A DNA stretch of 64,000 bases from positions 8,520,616 to 8,584,615 of the forward strand of contig JASEVX010000005.1 of NCBI GenBank assembly GCA_031761405.1, written 5' to 3'. This stretch comes from Serripes groenlandicus. Taxonomy: Eukaryota > Mollusca > Bivalvia > Cardiida > Cardiidae. A model generated the notes under the pieces. The model was given only the letters and a program-made list of their open reading frames with translations. It ran no database searches and had not been told where the DNA came from. Below, one piece after another: positions 1 to 10,666 of the stretch. Position numbers and translations under genes: made by a program. Position 1 is the first letter of the stretch; each line of letters opens with the position of its first letter.

Positions 1-604
1 AAACGCCCGTTATCGAGAGCTCTATTGAAATGTGAAATTAGTATTACATCAAATTGATCAGTCGAGTCACGAAATATCAGTCGGTAACGATAAGGGGGTT
101 TCGATGCAAGAGTCGTGAGTTCGCGTCCCTGCTAGCTCAACACTCGTTCCACTTATTAGAAAAAACTCATATTGGCTTTATTCAAGGTTTGTTTCGGGAC
201 AAACACATATTCATCAGTGAAAAATTATCGTTGTTTTTATGAAAAGATAATTGTGAATTTAAAACCCAAAGCATATAAGAAGATAAACACGGTGCATGAC
301 AAGTTTAGTGTAAGAATTACCGGTGCGATGAACCCATGAGTCGTACGGATACTTAACTCGCCGCCCTGATATAACTGAAACAAAGTCAATAACTGCGTTT
401 AAATCCAATTAGTTGTAAACATCAGGTTGAACTCAGTGTTCTATTATAAATTTTAACACTATTGAACAACAAATTCTCTTCTATACACAAAGAAGGATTT
501 GAGCGTGATCTAAATGCAGTATATCACTCTAAACTTCAGGAACTATTTTTGGCTGTTGAAATTTCCTCCCGCGTATTTTGTATACAACGTTTCTTAGTAC
601 GCAT
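1..604. other. No feature recognised
   Basis: A+T-rich sequence with frequent stops in all frames. I see no repeat family, tRNA-like box or convincing reading frame. Confidence 0.5.
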
Positions 605-770
605 GCGTTACTACGACGGGCTAATGAAGTTGCAAATTTCAAATGACGTCATGCACGTGCATGACCAACATTTATTTTTAGACGCGCGTGTCATGTTACA
701 GCATACTGTCTACCAGTCAAAAACGTTGTGATAACATGAGACAGTAACACATTGCCCATGATGAGTATAT
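605..770 (+). repeat. Dispersed repeat R2, copy 1
   Basis: Matches the reverse complement of 25290-25435. Shared landmarks are a CRE-like TGACGTCA (644-651) overlapping an 18-bp perfect palindrome GTCATGCACGTGCATGAC (648-665), then an ACGCGCGTG block, a GTTACAGCATACTGT block, CAGTCAAAAACG and ATGAGACAGTAA. Two separated, oppositely oriented copies indicate an old mobile or duplicated sequence. No coding content is visible and the element type is unknown. Confidence 0.7.
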
Positions 771-1017
771 TAACATTTGAAAAATGTATAATACAATACA
801 ATAAAATGTTCATAGACTGTTAAGATGGTTAATAAAACTGATTTCAAAATGTTTTGTTAGTTTGAATAATCTAATATTTCCAAAACAAATACAATGGGGA
901 GTAAAGATAGAATAGCCTACACGAGATTTTATCAAGGAAAGCAACGTCATGTCAAAACATAGTTCCCCCCTAAGTTGTATGCCTTTAAGTTATAAAAAAG
1001 TGCTTGTATTGAAATAG

Positions 1018-1174
1018 ATCTCATTTTGAGTGATATACCGGCTCTTATATCGCGATTTGTCGTTCAGGTGTGTATAATTTTATCATTCATGCCATTCGGC
1101 CTTCGTGATTAATTACTACACACCTAAACTCCAAATCATTTATATACGAGCCGGTATATCACTCAAAATGAGAT
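1018..1174. mobile_element. Short inverted-repeat element R3 (MITE-like)
   Basis: A 27-bp perfect terminal inverted repeat occupies 1018-1044 and 1148-1174 (ATCTCATTTTGAGTGATATA at the left end). The imperfect palindrome continues inward through AGGTGTGTA and TACACACCT around 1070-1135. The 157-bp size and lack of ORF fit a non-autonomous DNA transposon. I see no second copy and no certain target duplication. Confidence 0.75.
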
Positions 1175-1398
1175 ATATTTCCTAACTATAACATTATCAC
1201 TAACAGCATGTTTTATTCTAACTAAGAGATAGGTAAACATTTTATTGAAATAAGAAACAGATAGTTTCTGCCCTGATTGATCTAATTCAGGCATACAGAA
1301 AGCTTACATTCATTCATATAAGTCATCATTTTGTCTTCTTATTTCGAAATAAATCAAAACAAATCAATCAATGTTTTAATCAGCAGGTAGCATAGTGA

Positions 1399-1473
1399 TG
1401 TAAATACTAATTGTGTTTCACTGGGGATAAAGAGGATACGCATGTAATTCTAATTATGTTTCACTGGGGATAA
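1399..1473. repeat. Short tandem duplication, about 44 bp
   Basis: Two adjacent copies of TGTAAATACTAATTGTGTTT followed by CACTGGGGATAA (1399-1430 and 1443-1473), with a few substitutions between them. Confidence 0.6.
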
Positions 1474-1573
1474 GTATGTAATACCAATTGCAGTTTTGAT
1501 ATTACTGCCTGATTAATAACATTGCACATTCAAAGTTGATGAGAATGTTTGTATTTGTTTCTGAAAGGGAACA

Positions 1574-1833
1574 GCGTCGGTGGTGTAGTGGTAGAGCGTC
1601 CGCCTCTGGTGCGGAAGGTCGCGAGTTCGATCCCCGACCGGGTCATACCAACGACATTTAAAATGGAAGTAGTGGCTGCCGCCTTTGGCGCTAAGGGTAG
1701 CGGGGTAAGCACTACGACTGACTGGCTGGTATCAGGATAAATGGACAAGTAAAACTGGTACCTTATCCAGGAAACGCCGTGATATAACTGAAACATTGTT
1801 GAAAGCGGCTTAAACACCAAGCAATCAAATAAA
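1574..1833 (+). mobile_element. tRNA-derived SINE, Meta-domain type
   Basis: The head has pol III promoter boxes: TGGTGTAGTGG (box A, about 1581-1591) and GTTCGATCC (box B, 1625-1633). The T-arm does not pair well enough for a working tRNA. The body contains GGATAAATGGACAAGTAAAA. The 3' domain is GTGATATAACTGAAACATTG followed by a CGGCTTAAACACC tail. This head-plus-tail plan is that of bivalve Meta-SINEs. It gives shadow reading frames on both strands that are not genes. Confidence 0.85.
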
Positions 1834-2383
1834 TTGTTTCTGATACATATCATATGATTATACAGGTCCACATCAACGTACACACTGGTGCGGGCTTACT
1901 GCAGTCAGATGGTGTTCTACCTCCGTGTCTTAAGACACCCATGTTACATTAACCTATACGTTGTACACTTCTACGTAAACAAAGAAATGGCCATTTCGAT
2001 ACAATAACGTGATATCATTGGACAACAAGAAAGTCGGACACTACAAAAGGAAAATCATAATCTCAGTTTCATTTAGGTCACTGGTCAATAGTTGTACCAT
2101 TATGACTTAATGGCACATCATTTGTCATTGTCCTTGTACATACTTGCTGACCGATTATACCTGTGCTATACAGTTGGCTCACATTAACCATTTCCCTAAT
2201 AAAGATGAATGTATACATCTATGTAACGGACGGTATTTGAAACATGTTTTCAAAATGAGAAAGAACTCAAATTATTCTTTTTACTCTACAGCATTTTAAA
2301 ATTTGCATCAACTTTCCATTTTAATTTTTCACCGTTTCTTTTCTTTAATTTTTCTTCCAAAGATTTCAAGACTATCCACCTTA
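1834..2383. other. No feature recognised
   Basis: A+T-rich sequence. I see no repeat family and no sustained frame. The left part of the possible downstream frames of the 2384-2602 ORF lies at its right edge. Confidence 0.4.
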
Positions 2384-2602
2384 TCAAGTAAATGATAAAA
2401 TGTTTGAAATTGCTGTGTCATCATTCGTGTAATTGTTGTATGACGTAATCAGATCTTTAAGTAAGATTTCAGCCGATGTGCATTTGTCTGTCTCAATGTG
2501 TGAACCATCCAGGCAAACTACGGGAGAGACCGAAAGATGAACTATTAAATATAGCTTAAAAAAAAGTGTCGAAATGAGAGGTTGCCGTAAATGCTTCTTC
2601 AT
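2384..2602 (-). CDS. Possible signal-peptide exon, 72 codons, unknown product
   Basis: The ORF starts with ATG. Residues about 7-29 form a basic-then-hydrophobic leader (LFFKLYLIVHLSVSPVVC), which would suit a secretory signal peptide. A short polar region follows with cysteines and one N-Y-T glycosylation sequon. The residues after the leader (TSAEILLKDLITSYNNYT) vaguely recall extracellular starts such as those of Cys-loop receptors or secreted coiled-coil proteins, but no diagnostic motif is present. After the in-frame stop the two other frames also look open for about 20-35 codons (for example HLLDKVDSLEIFG), so this could be one exon, a decayed exon or chance. Confidence 0.3.
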   Translation of the reverse strand: MKKHLRQPLISTLFFKLYLIVHLSVSPVVCLDGSHIETDKCTSAEILLKDLITSYNNYTNDDTAISNILSFT

Positions 2603-2637
2603 TTGGGAACGGGTTAATTGTAATTACAATGATTAAA

Positions 2638-2817
2638 CTGTAACGTGTATCGTGTCCATCACGGAGTTTAGCCATCGCGGGTCACCCATGCAGACTCTAA
2701 TCGCGATGGACGTTGCTTAAATGTAACTCTGTGTAAAAGACAACGTCGTTATAAAAGTCGGCCTCTACAGCAAGGCTGTACAAGTTGTATTTGTACCTTT
2801 ACAACATTTCCGTTACA
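2638..2817 (+). repeat. Dispersed repeat R1, copy 1, with TATA-like box
   Basis: About 180 bp closely similar to 14365-14533. Shared blocks include GCCATCGCGGGTCACCCAT, CGCGATGGACGTTGCTTAAA and a TATA-like TATAAAAG (2750-2757) followed by AGCAAGGCTGTA. CCATCGCG and CGCGATGG pair as a hairpin. The TATA-like box preceded by CAACGTCG is kept in both copies, so this may be an LTR or another promoter-bearing element; I cannot tell which. Confidence 0.7.
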
Positions 2818-2995
2818 ATGCTAAGGCGTTCGATTAATAAAATAAAACGGCAAAATGATGAATATACGAGAAATTACAATTTAATTCTTTAGATACATAG
2901 AGCTCCGTAATATGTTACGTTATTACGTATTTCAATCAAAAAAAGTAATAAAAAGTCTCATTATATCAATTTCTGATTTCTTGTTACAAGTAATT

Positions 2996-3015
2996 TATAT
3001 ATATATATATATATG
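2996..3015. repeat. TA microsatellite
   Basis: Uninterrupted alternating TA run of about 19 bases. Confidence 0.9.
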
Positions 3016-3164
3016 TACTCATTTAAATATTCACGTCTTCCCTGGGAACCCAATTTCGTTTAGTTTGGTTATTTCAAAGAAGTATTATTAGCATTGAACT
3101 TTACTACACACATACCTAGTAACAATCTATATCAAAACCTTTCCTCTTTCCGTTTCTCGACTTG

Positions 3165-3400
3165 TAAACCCTTTCCAACATATTGACGCTTTCTGGGGCA
3201 TCTGCAGCAAACGACTTTTGGAAACATTGTGACAAACGGAGATATTTCGTATAATGAGCAATTTCTGCTTTTGTCACAATATTTTCAACTATATTCCATG
3301 TATTATTAGGGCTTTGATTGTTGTTATTTCTATTTAGGAACATTTCGAGTTTTATGTCAATATAATTTCAAAGTCGTCTGCTACAGATTTATACAGGGTA
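3165..3400 (+). mobile_element. Family A MITE, diverged copy
   Basis: Retains AAACCCTTTCC, GACGCTTTCTGG, TCTGCAGCA, ACATTGTGACAAA, GAGCAATTTCTGCTTTTGTC and AAGTCGTCTGCTACAG in the family order. The right end is decayed (ATACAGGG instead of GAGGGAAAGGG). Plus strand is defined here by the GACGCTTTCTGACGCC end coming first. Confidence 0.75.
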
Positions 3401-3479
3401 TATAAATTGTCATAACACAGTAAATATGTTATTATCATTAATTATAGATAAAATAATGTTAACTAATTTTGGTGTTCAG

Positions 3480-3617
3480 TTATAACAATGAATTATAGTA
3501 TATTGTAAAATGCAATTTCTTTCAACAATGAGCCATATTATGTTCGTGTGTATATATATTTGTCATTGTATTATGACTATTGTGTTGATTTCCAAATAAA
3601 GTAAGTTCAGTTCAATC
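3480..3617 (+). mobile_element. Possible LINE 3' tail
   Basis: A+T-rich segment ending TTTCCAAATAAAGTAAGTTC, with an AATAAA followed by a short repeated AGTTC tail. This resembles the 3' end of the LINE fragment at 24030-24660, which also ends with AATAAACTTC-like sequence and a short repeat. No coding part is present. Confidence 0.3.
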
Positions 3618-3726
3618 ATTTATTATCTAGAATTAGTTAGAGGAATAGAAAAATGATCTGTCGTCAAAGGTGATTTTCCGATCAATGGAAGTAATTGATG
3701 ACTAGGGGAAATGTGACATTTCTCTT

Positions 3727-3941
3727 CACCCTTTCCCAAACACAGTTAACGACATTAAAAGAAACATCAGCACAACAAAATGGAAAACATCTATAAATGA
3801 AAATCTGATTAAAATCAAATGTTGATCGCAATATCACAAAAGATGAAATTGCTCATCATAAGCACTCTTTGTAAAAAAACAATCCAAACATCTACTGCTG
3901 TAAATGCGTCAAAATTCGTCTGTATATGGGAAAAGGGTAAA
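3727..3941 (-). mobile_element. Family A MITE, diverged copy
   Basis: Starts CACCCTTTCCC and ends ATATGGGAAAAGGGTAA. Between them are GGAAAACATC, ATGAAATTGCTCATC, TCTACTGCTGTAAATGCGTC and other degenerate family landmarks in minus order. Confidence 0.6.
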
Positions 3942-4827
3942 TACAGAGTATGAGACTATAAACACAATTCAAAGATGCATACTGATAACAGTCCTGATGA
4001 AAACGATGGCGTCTAATATTGTTTATAGCGGGTAAACTAATTGTAAACCAGGTAACAGGATGTCCTGGACTCGAGTTCTACCTTTTCCTCAATGTTTCAA
4101 ATATGAATTAAAACCATTCATTACTTTTCCATTGTTTCAAATATCACTATTTTTCCTTATATGTTGTTAACGAAGACGATAGAAATCCATCACATCAGGT
4201 CATTGAACATCGCACTTCTGATCATTAATATATAGACATGTATTTAAATAATATATAAACGATGACGGCATTGCATTCTCTGTTATTCAAATACAAAATA
4301 CAGACATGATACATATTAAAATTAACTTCTGCCTTTATGTTATTTTTAATAATGTCTTTATTAAATAGGGAAGTATATTTCTTTTCGGAAACATAGTGTT
4401 AATACAAAGATATCAGAACTATTTGTTTACAAACAACAAGAAAATTACTATCATTTATTTGCTACAATGCATTCTACAGCTGTATTTATATTTATTTACA
4501 TTAAGTTTGTAACAATCGAATAAACAAAAACGAGAAATACCTGTCGGTTAGTTCCATGCGTGTATGAAAGCACTCGTGCGGTCGACTCTTATTAAGAGAG
4601 AGCCGAACGATCGATTATACAGGCGTGGATAGCCCGCTGTCTGAGTGCTATGTAAATTTACTGGGTGAAAACTTTAGTCATTGTCTTGGTTCAATCTTGT
4701 GCGGGCGGGGTAATATGTACTTTGTTGGCCTTTGGACCTTCCTTTTTGTTAAACAAAAAGAAGGTTTTATCTGAATAAGAGCGCACGAATTTACTTTAAT
4801 CAACATGTCGGTATATCGACGAGATCA
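3942..4827. other. No gene recognised; one hairpin and a G+C-richer patch
   Basis: Mostly A+T-rich. The 4540-4720 patch is richer in G+C. On the minus strand it reads ATGGAACTAACCGACAG directly before a donor-like GTATTTC (about 4543), a weak candidate for a short first exon. A hairpin at 4737-4764 is listed separately. Confidence 0.3.
4737..4764. repeat. Hairpin
   Basis: CCTTCCTTTTTGTT followed directly by AAACAAAAAGAAGG, a near-perfect inverted repeat with almost no loop. Confidence 0.7.
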
Positions 4828-5394
4828 CATGAACGACACGAGAAGTTCATTTGATCAGGAAAGTGCAAGAAGTAGACACTGTAGACAACATAGTATGTTA
4901 GTAAAGGACATTTGCAGTTGTGGGTACTCAAGCGATGCTATTTAGTCTCATTTGGTATACCTTTTGGATGTACACAACTTGTTTATAACGCAGTATTACA
5001 AATGTCTTTTACAAACATGCTATTTTGTCTTCAGTGATTGATTGATTGATTGGGGTTTAACGCCGTTTTTAACAATTTCTCAGTTATATCACGGCGGTCA
5101 GTTCACCTACTCATGCATTTCCTGGTTTTCTCACACCAGTACTCCACACAACAATCTTCCCAAGCAACTGGCTGCTTTTCCACATAGACTTAGCCCATTG
5201 GTGAAAGACGAATGACGCGTGTCGCAATGACTTTTGTCAATCGTCAGAAAGAAAGTTGGCCGAGCCGGGATTCGAACTCACAACCCCTGGATTGACAGCC
5301 CGCGTCGCTACCGACTGAGCTACCGGGGCTCGGCTTGTCTTCAGTGTCTACTTCTTGTAATGTCTTGATCAAATGAACTTCTCGTGTCATTCAT
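4828..5394. mobile_element. Inverted-repeat element interrupted by a SINE
   Basis: The left arm (from CATGAACGACACGAGAAGTT at 4828) and right arm (ending GAACTTCTCGTGTCATTCAT near 5394) are inverted copies. The match continues inward: AGTAGACACTG pairs with CAGTGTCTACT, and TTAGTAAAGGACATTTG with CAAATGTCTTTTACAAA. The SINE at 5037-5334 splits the right arm. Without it and one target duplication the element would be about 257 bp. Confidence 0.8.
5037..5334 (-). mobile_element. Complete tRNA-derived SINE with target duplication
   Basis: Read on the minus strand it has a GAGCCCCGGTAGCTCAGTCG head with box A, a GTTCGAATCCC-type box B, a body including GTGTGGAGTACTGG, and the Meta-type 3' end with CGGCGTTAAACCCC and an AATCAATCAA tail. 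It is flanked by a perfect 12-bp direct repeat TTGTCTTCAGTG (5025-5036 and 5335-5346), which shows it inserted into the surrounding inverted-repeat element. Confidence 0.92.
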
Positions 5395-5680
5395 GGGGTT
5401 TAAGTGTCAAAGACGGATGGAAGAGCTTTTCACCTTGTCTAGAACTCTGGGTAGTTTGCAGCACTCTTAATCAAATCTTTTCAAACTTTAAAGCTTCTAT
5501 AGCAGACGGCATTTTGAAAAAAGCTGAGTAAGGTTGAATATTTAAATAATGATGATAATAATATTAATAAATACTATTACTCATTTATCTATCTATTTAA
5601 TCATTCAATTTAATCTATCCTATTGGAGATAGATAATTGATCACACATTTAAATTTAATTTACACATATTTTTAAAATAA

Positions 5681-5720
5681 AACATCGTAATGCGGTACAC
5701 AACATCGTAATGCGGTACAC
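5681..5720. repeat. Perfect 20-bp tandem duplication
   Basis: AACATCGTAATGCGGTACAC occurs twice in direct succession without mismatch. Confidence 0.95.
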
Positions 5721-5755
5721 ATACGTGCAAAGAGGATAATATGAAAAACTTAAAT

Positions 5756-6017
5756 AGCCGTTCCACAAGAAAACCAACAGTTTGGACTCTACGTAATGTA
5801 TCGATCCGGATCAGCCTAAGCATGCCGCGCAGGCTAACCAGGACATACTTTTTCGCCTACTGTTGATTTTCTTTTTCTGGAATCATTACTCTATACCCCG
5901 ACCCCCCCCTGAGACGGAATGTGTCGGCCCGGAAATACATGCGTGGAGTGCACAGGCTGATCTGGGTCGATACATTACGTAGAGTTCATAATGTTGGTTT
6001 TCTCGTGGAACGGCTCA
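5756..6017 (+). mobile_element. Family B MITE
   Basis: Nearly full-length imperfect palindrome from AGCCGTTCCACAAGAAAACC to TTCTCGTGGAACGGCTCA. Internal landmarks are CGATCCGGATCAGCCTAAGC, a central CTGGAATCATTACTCTATAC and GGCTGATCTGGGTCGATACA. No ORF is present. Confidence 0.9.
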
Positions 6018-6642
6018 TATAGATGTACCGTTGATGTCTTTGAACATGTCTTTTTGTTGTGCCATCTTCGAAATTGTAGCACAAAAAGCAGCGATTTCTA
6101 GATACAGAGATTACACGAGATTCTGTGAATTGGATATAAAGTAATCATCGACTAATATTCACTGTTATAAAATGTATGTTTAACCACGGGCCAAGATACG
6201 GGGAGTAACACATGGTACATGTTCCGCAATATACTGCATATTAAACAAATCAAACATATACTTTATTACTCAAATAAATCATCGTCTTCTGATGAATTAC
6301 AACAACATAGGGTTTGATGTCAATTTAGGTTTTGAGAACACGAGCTACAGCTGTTATCCAGAGCCAAGCACTACTTCTTGATCACACGGACATGATCGAA
6401 TGTGAACATTTCCTGGAGTTCAAGATCAATCGAATTTATATTTGCAAATACCTATCACCAACAATTTTGTTTGCTTTCGAAAACAAGTTTTTCTCCTTGA
6501 ACGGCTCTTATCATTTACGAGTACAGCCACTATAATACATACACCAAGTACCCTCTTAGAAAATAACTCGCATTATTCAATAATGGCGGATGGTGAAGAA
6601 TCTCGAAGAAATTAAAACATTATAGAACCAACAGTTAACACA
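6018..6642. other. No feature recognised
   Basis: No repeat family seen. An ATGGCGGATG start-like sequence at about 6582 opens only ten codons before a stop. Confidence 0.4.
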
Positions 6643-6726
6643 GGTTAACCTTTGTGTGGACCCACCGGTTAACCTTTGTGTGGACCCACCGGTTAACCTT
6701 TGTGTGGACCCACTGGTTAACCTTTG
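6643..6726. repeat. 24-bp tandem repeat, 3.5 copies
   Basis: Units start at 6643, 6667, 6691 and 6715 (GGTTAACCTTTGTGTGGACC plus CACC). Each begins with the palindrome GGTTAACC. The copies are nearly identical, so the expansion is recent. Confidence 0.95.
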
Positions 6727-6830
6727 AACTACTGAATGTAGTTTGATTCATCATTTAAGTATTGATTACAAACTGCTGGCAAACATCAATTTATGATTAT
6801 CCAATGTAGAGTCTACTTATGCACTATATC

Positions 6831-7076
6831 AGCCGTCCCGCGAGAAAACCAACAGTGTGGACGTTGCGTAAAGTATCGACCCGGATCAGCCTAAGCATGC
6901 CGCACATGCTTACCCGGACAGACACTTATCGCCTCCTGTGGATTTTCTGTTTCAGGAATCATTACTCTTTACCTCTATCCCTCTGAGACGGAATGTCTGC
7001 GCGGAGAGCGCAGGCTTATCTGGGTCGATACATTTATGCAGAGGCCATAATGTTGGTTTTCTCGCGGGACGGCTCA
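6831..7076 (+). mobile_element. Family B MITE
   Basis: AGCCGTCCCGCGAGAAAACC to TCTCGCGGGACGGCTCA, among the best-preserved ends in the window. The right half has an internal deletion after GGAATGTC compared with other copies. Confidence 0.9.
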
Positions 7077-7796
7077 TGTATTCGATTGCGATATATGAGG
7101 GGATGTGACAGACCTAGTCGCCATTGTTGGTTTATGCCAGACCTTCTAATATACCATAGTGCGCATGGAACCAGACTTCGATCTACACCGATGTGTATAA
7201 TATGTACATATAAACAACATGGCATACGTACGTTTCTTACCATGACATGTCAAAGGACAGATTTTAATCTTTACTTCAATGTAAACTTGACTTTCAATGT
7301 GCCACGGTTAAAATTGCATCAGTAGAAACGTAATTGAATTCTCTAACCCTTGGATATATATCGATATACGTTATAAATTGTATCTTATATATATCCATTA
7401 TTTATAATTCAGGTAAAAACGTACTAAGGCGACATTTAACGAAGACGCGAGTGCGTTAGGGTCATCGGTGCGTACAGCTTTAGCTTGTTGGTCGATAAGT
7501 CCACCTCATCAAAACCAGACTGTAACTTCACGGCAGTAACAAACGCTCGTATCGATCTGATGACTGTCTATAAAAGGTTGTCTCAGATTGAACTCTCCGC
7601 AAGCCAATCACAATCGTTCGTTAGGTATCAACAGGCAGGTAATTTACACATGATAGAGATGTATCGTAATCGCTTTGATAAAACAACTGAGACGTGATTG
7701 TATGGTGGTGCTATTTCATTTAACAGAAAAATTAGCATCAGTTCATGCATATTTAAATGTATAGAGTCAATATGAGACAACTTTTTATGCGGTGTC
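7077..7796. other. No gene recognised
   Basis: A 70-codon frame at 7485-7697 has natural-looking composition but begins with TTG, has no upstream ATG and matches nothing I recognise. I do not call it a gene. Confidence 0.35.
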
Positions 7797-8280
7797 GTCA
7801 GATTCAATATGTGAAAAGCGATGTATTTTTGTCAGATTCAATATGCGAAAAGCGATGTATTTTTGTCTAATTCAATATGCGAAAAGCGATGTATTTTTGT
7901 CAGATTCAATACGCGAAAAGCGATGTATTGTTGTCTAATTCAATATGCGAAAAGCGATGTATTTTTGTCTAATTCAATATGCGAAAAGCGATGTATTTTT
8001 GTCAGATTCAAAATGCGAAAAGCGATGTATTTTTGTCAGATTCAATATGCGAAAAGCGATGTATTTTTGTCAGATTCACTATGCGAAAAGCGATTTATTT
8101 TTGTCAGATTCAATATGCGAAAGCGATGTATTTTTGTCAGATTCAATAAGCGAAAAGCGATGTATTTTTGTCAGATTCAATATGCGAAAAGCGATGTATT
8201 TTTGTCAGATTCAATATGCGAAAAGCGATGTATTTTTGTCAGATTCAATATGCGAAAGCGATGTATTTTTGTCAGATTCC
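7797..8280. repeat. 34-bp minisatellite, 14 units
   Basis: The unit is GTCAGATTCAATATGCGAAA plus AGCGATGTATTTTT. Units start at 7797 and repeat every 34 bp; units 10 and 14 are 33 bp because one A is missing. Units 3, 5 and 6 carry GTCTAATTC instead of GTCAGATTC. Because 34 is one more than a multiple of three, three successive units stay open in rotating frames, giving long ORFs (7821-8402 and 7945-8340) that are repeat artefacts. Confidence 0.97.
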
Positions 8281-9050
8281 AAAAAGAATGTACATGCAAT
8301 ACGACCGTTGAAGATAAGTGCTACATTGTTTCTGACGTAAAGCATTTGATTATAATTGGTGAATTGTTGGTTCAAAACATTTCAAGTAACGATATGAAAT
8401 AAACGTTTACAATTTCAATAAACTTTGTTTTTTTTCTTGAAACATTTACCAGTATATTTTCAGAGAATCTGCAAGTTATCTGGTGCAAGATGATAATGAT
8501 TGGTTATTTGATTAGTAGTAGATTTAAAAGTAGATTTGATCAAATTAATGAAAAAGGAGAACTTGCTTTTCAGCTGTTCTTTAATACTATAGTCGTCTGC
8601 TGCTAAAGACGTCAACATTCGTAAGTAAGTAAGCCAAGATCAATACTTTGAGACGAAGAAATAACTATTTCTGCAGTCAATACTTTTGAAGAAAGACTTT
8701 CATGCTTAACGATAATAAATGTATCAACTTGTGCGGTTTTTACAGACACTTTAAATGAGCAAAGTGTGAATAACGGTTCGACAGTATCTTATTAAAGAAA
8801 CTATCGTAACATTTTAACAAGTAAGATCCTTTGACAAAATACACGTTGTAAATTATATATAAAACAAATGTTACAAAACAATTCAGGAAAAGTGTGAAAA
8901 GGTAGCTATCGATTAAGAGAGTTATCTGATACAGTCAACCACGACAATTACCTTTTAATGAAAAAGACAGACATATATGTGTTTTTTTTCGTTCATTGGT
9001 AACACAAAGGAATACAAAAAATCAAAAACCTTTGAAACCTTGTAACATGA
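8281..9050. other. No gene; possible decayed family A trace
   Basis: Around 8550-8640 GAAAAAGGAGAACTTGCTTT and AGTCGTCTGCTGCTAAAGAC resemble family A landmarks, but the order is too decayed to set limits. Nothing else was recognised. Confidence 0.35.
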
Positions 9051-9084
9051 ATCCAAATTGCCGAAGGGGGCGGTCAATTTGGAT
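9051..9084. repeat. Hairpin
   Basis: ATCCAAATTG (9051-9060) pairs with CAATTTGGAT (9075-9084) around a G-rich loop. The TTTGGATATGT sequence with a nearby GTCGTC recurs loosely near 56490-56570, so a very old dispersed repeat is possible. Confidence 0.6.
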
Positions 9085-10257
9085 ATGTATAAAACAGCGG
9101 TCATGTTAAAAGTATCGTCGTCTTGCCAATCATTTTGAAAATTGATATTATTTAATATAGTGGATCGGTAAAATTTTCGGTAAGTAATATTCTTATCAAA
9201 TAATTAAAAATAATTAATATGGAGGGTATAATCTATTCTATGTATATTTATTATTATTTTCGGTCATAACTACAGCAATACGAATTGAATATTTTCATCG
9301 TGTCGTCAATCATTTTGCTAATCGATATGTATGGCCATAGTATGCTGTGTAATGTTCATGTACAAGCCTATTCGTTTTGTTTGTAAATAAGTAGTACCTA
9401 TAGATATTTTATTCATGGCCTATTACTTCAAATGACATTTTGATGAGTTATCTGATTTTAATACACCTGAGTAATGTGTAATAACTTGACATTAAAAACA
9501 AAAAATCAGTTGAAAACCTTTAAAGTGGCATTTCTAACCAGAGGGAAGAAATTCATGTAAATAAGGTTTAAATCGATTTTTCTAAAAATAAAATGGTGAA
9601 AGGGTCGGGATTAACCACAAACATGTTATACAAGAGCACACACTCACGAATTATACTTTTCTCCAAGATTTCAGGATTTTGAAAACGGAGCCGTGCATGT
9701 ACATTTTCATTCCGGAAATGTATCGCATTCGTAAAATCGCGCTTGCCTGCACTCTAGCGGAATTCAAGAGCAACATCTAAGCGTAAACACAACTATATTA
9801 GACCTTTTTAAAGGTTAGGTGTCATATACAAACCGTGGTGAGATAAAATGTACATAACTGTTATAAAAACAAACTCAGTTCAATGAGGCATATACAATGT
9901 ATTCACACTAAGTATGTTTATATACTGCTTTTAAAAGTAATACAAGAGAAAGTTGATGTCGCCGGAAATCCATACTGCAGTTATGCATAACACTTACATT
10001 ATAGTATAGTATGAAAAAAACCAGTTATCAACTAAAGGGCATATTGGAACATCGATCACGGGTGGGGTCAAGCAAAAATGTATCATAACTTACATTTTTT
10101 GTCAACGAGCTGAACGTCCTTCATTGAAATATAATTAAAGCCTTTCATTGTTTATGATCAATCTCCATTCTAAGGTAGGTTGACCATATACACAGCCAAC
10201 TAATTATTGATCATAAACAGGAAATGAGTAATCTTGCCAATCATTAGTCTACTCATG
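9085..10257. other. No feature recognised
   Basis: A+T-rich sequence. I see no repeat family, RNA gene or sustained coding frame. Confidence 0.45.
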
Positions 10258-10643
10258 TTTTAGAATTATATAATGATGAGCGCCCTTGTGTCAATGATGC
10301 ATAACAATATGCAGATCGCAAGCAAAATGCGTGAATCTAATAACACATTTAAAATTGTCAAGGACGAAATAATTTTGTACGAAAGACCCGATTCGTTTCT
10401 TCTTCGCATAGTTGTCGTTATTTACACTCTCTTTATAGGCATAGAGTGTGTTTTAAAATGATATAATGATGAGCGCCCTTGTGTCAATGATGCATAACAA
10501 TATGCAGATCGCAAGCAAAATGCGTGAATCAAATGACAAATTTAAAATTGTCAAGGACGAAATAATTTTGTACGAAAGACGCGATTCGTTTCTTCTTCGC
10601 ATAATTGTCGTTTTTTACACTCTCTTTATAGGCAGAGAGTGTT
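10258..10643 (+). repeat. 193-bp tandem duplication carrying paired ORFs
   Basis: Two 193-bp units (ORF starts at 10273 and 10466) differ at few positions. Each holds an ATG-started ORF of 62 or 66 codons beginning MMSALVSMMHNNMQIASKMR and ending in a hydrophobic segment (FLLRIVVVIYTLFIG). Of the coding differences I count, one is synonymous and about nine change the residue (N to D, T to K, P to R, V to I, I to F and others), and the stop is lost in the second copy. That argues against conserved coding. The duplication itself is clear. Confidence 0.9.
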
Positions 10644-10666
10644 CATTCAAAGTATTTTTATATTAA

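Noticed and set aside
1581..1633. Candidate tRNA gene
   Set aside because: Box A and box B are good, but the T-arm and acceptor do not pair and a SINE body follows directly. The same applies to the other tRNA-like heads.
6582..6615. ATGGCGGATG start-like sequence
   Set aside because: It opens only ten codons and has no donor site before the stop.
7821..8402. 193-codon ORF and its overlapping 131-codon partner
   Set aside because: Both are the 34-bp minisatellite read through rotating frames.
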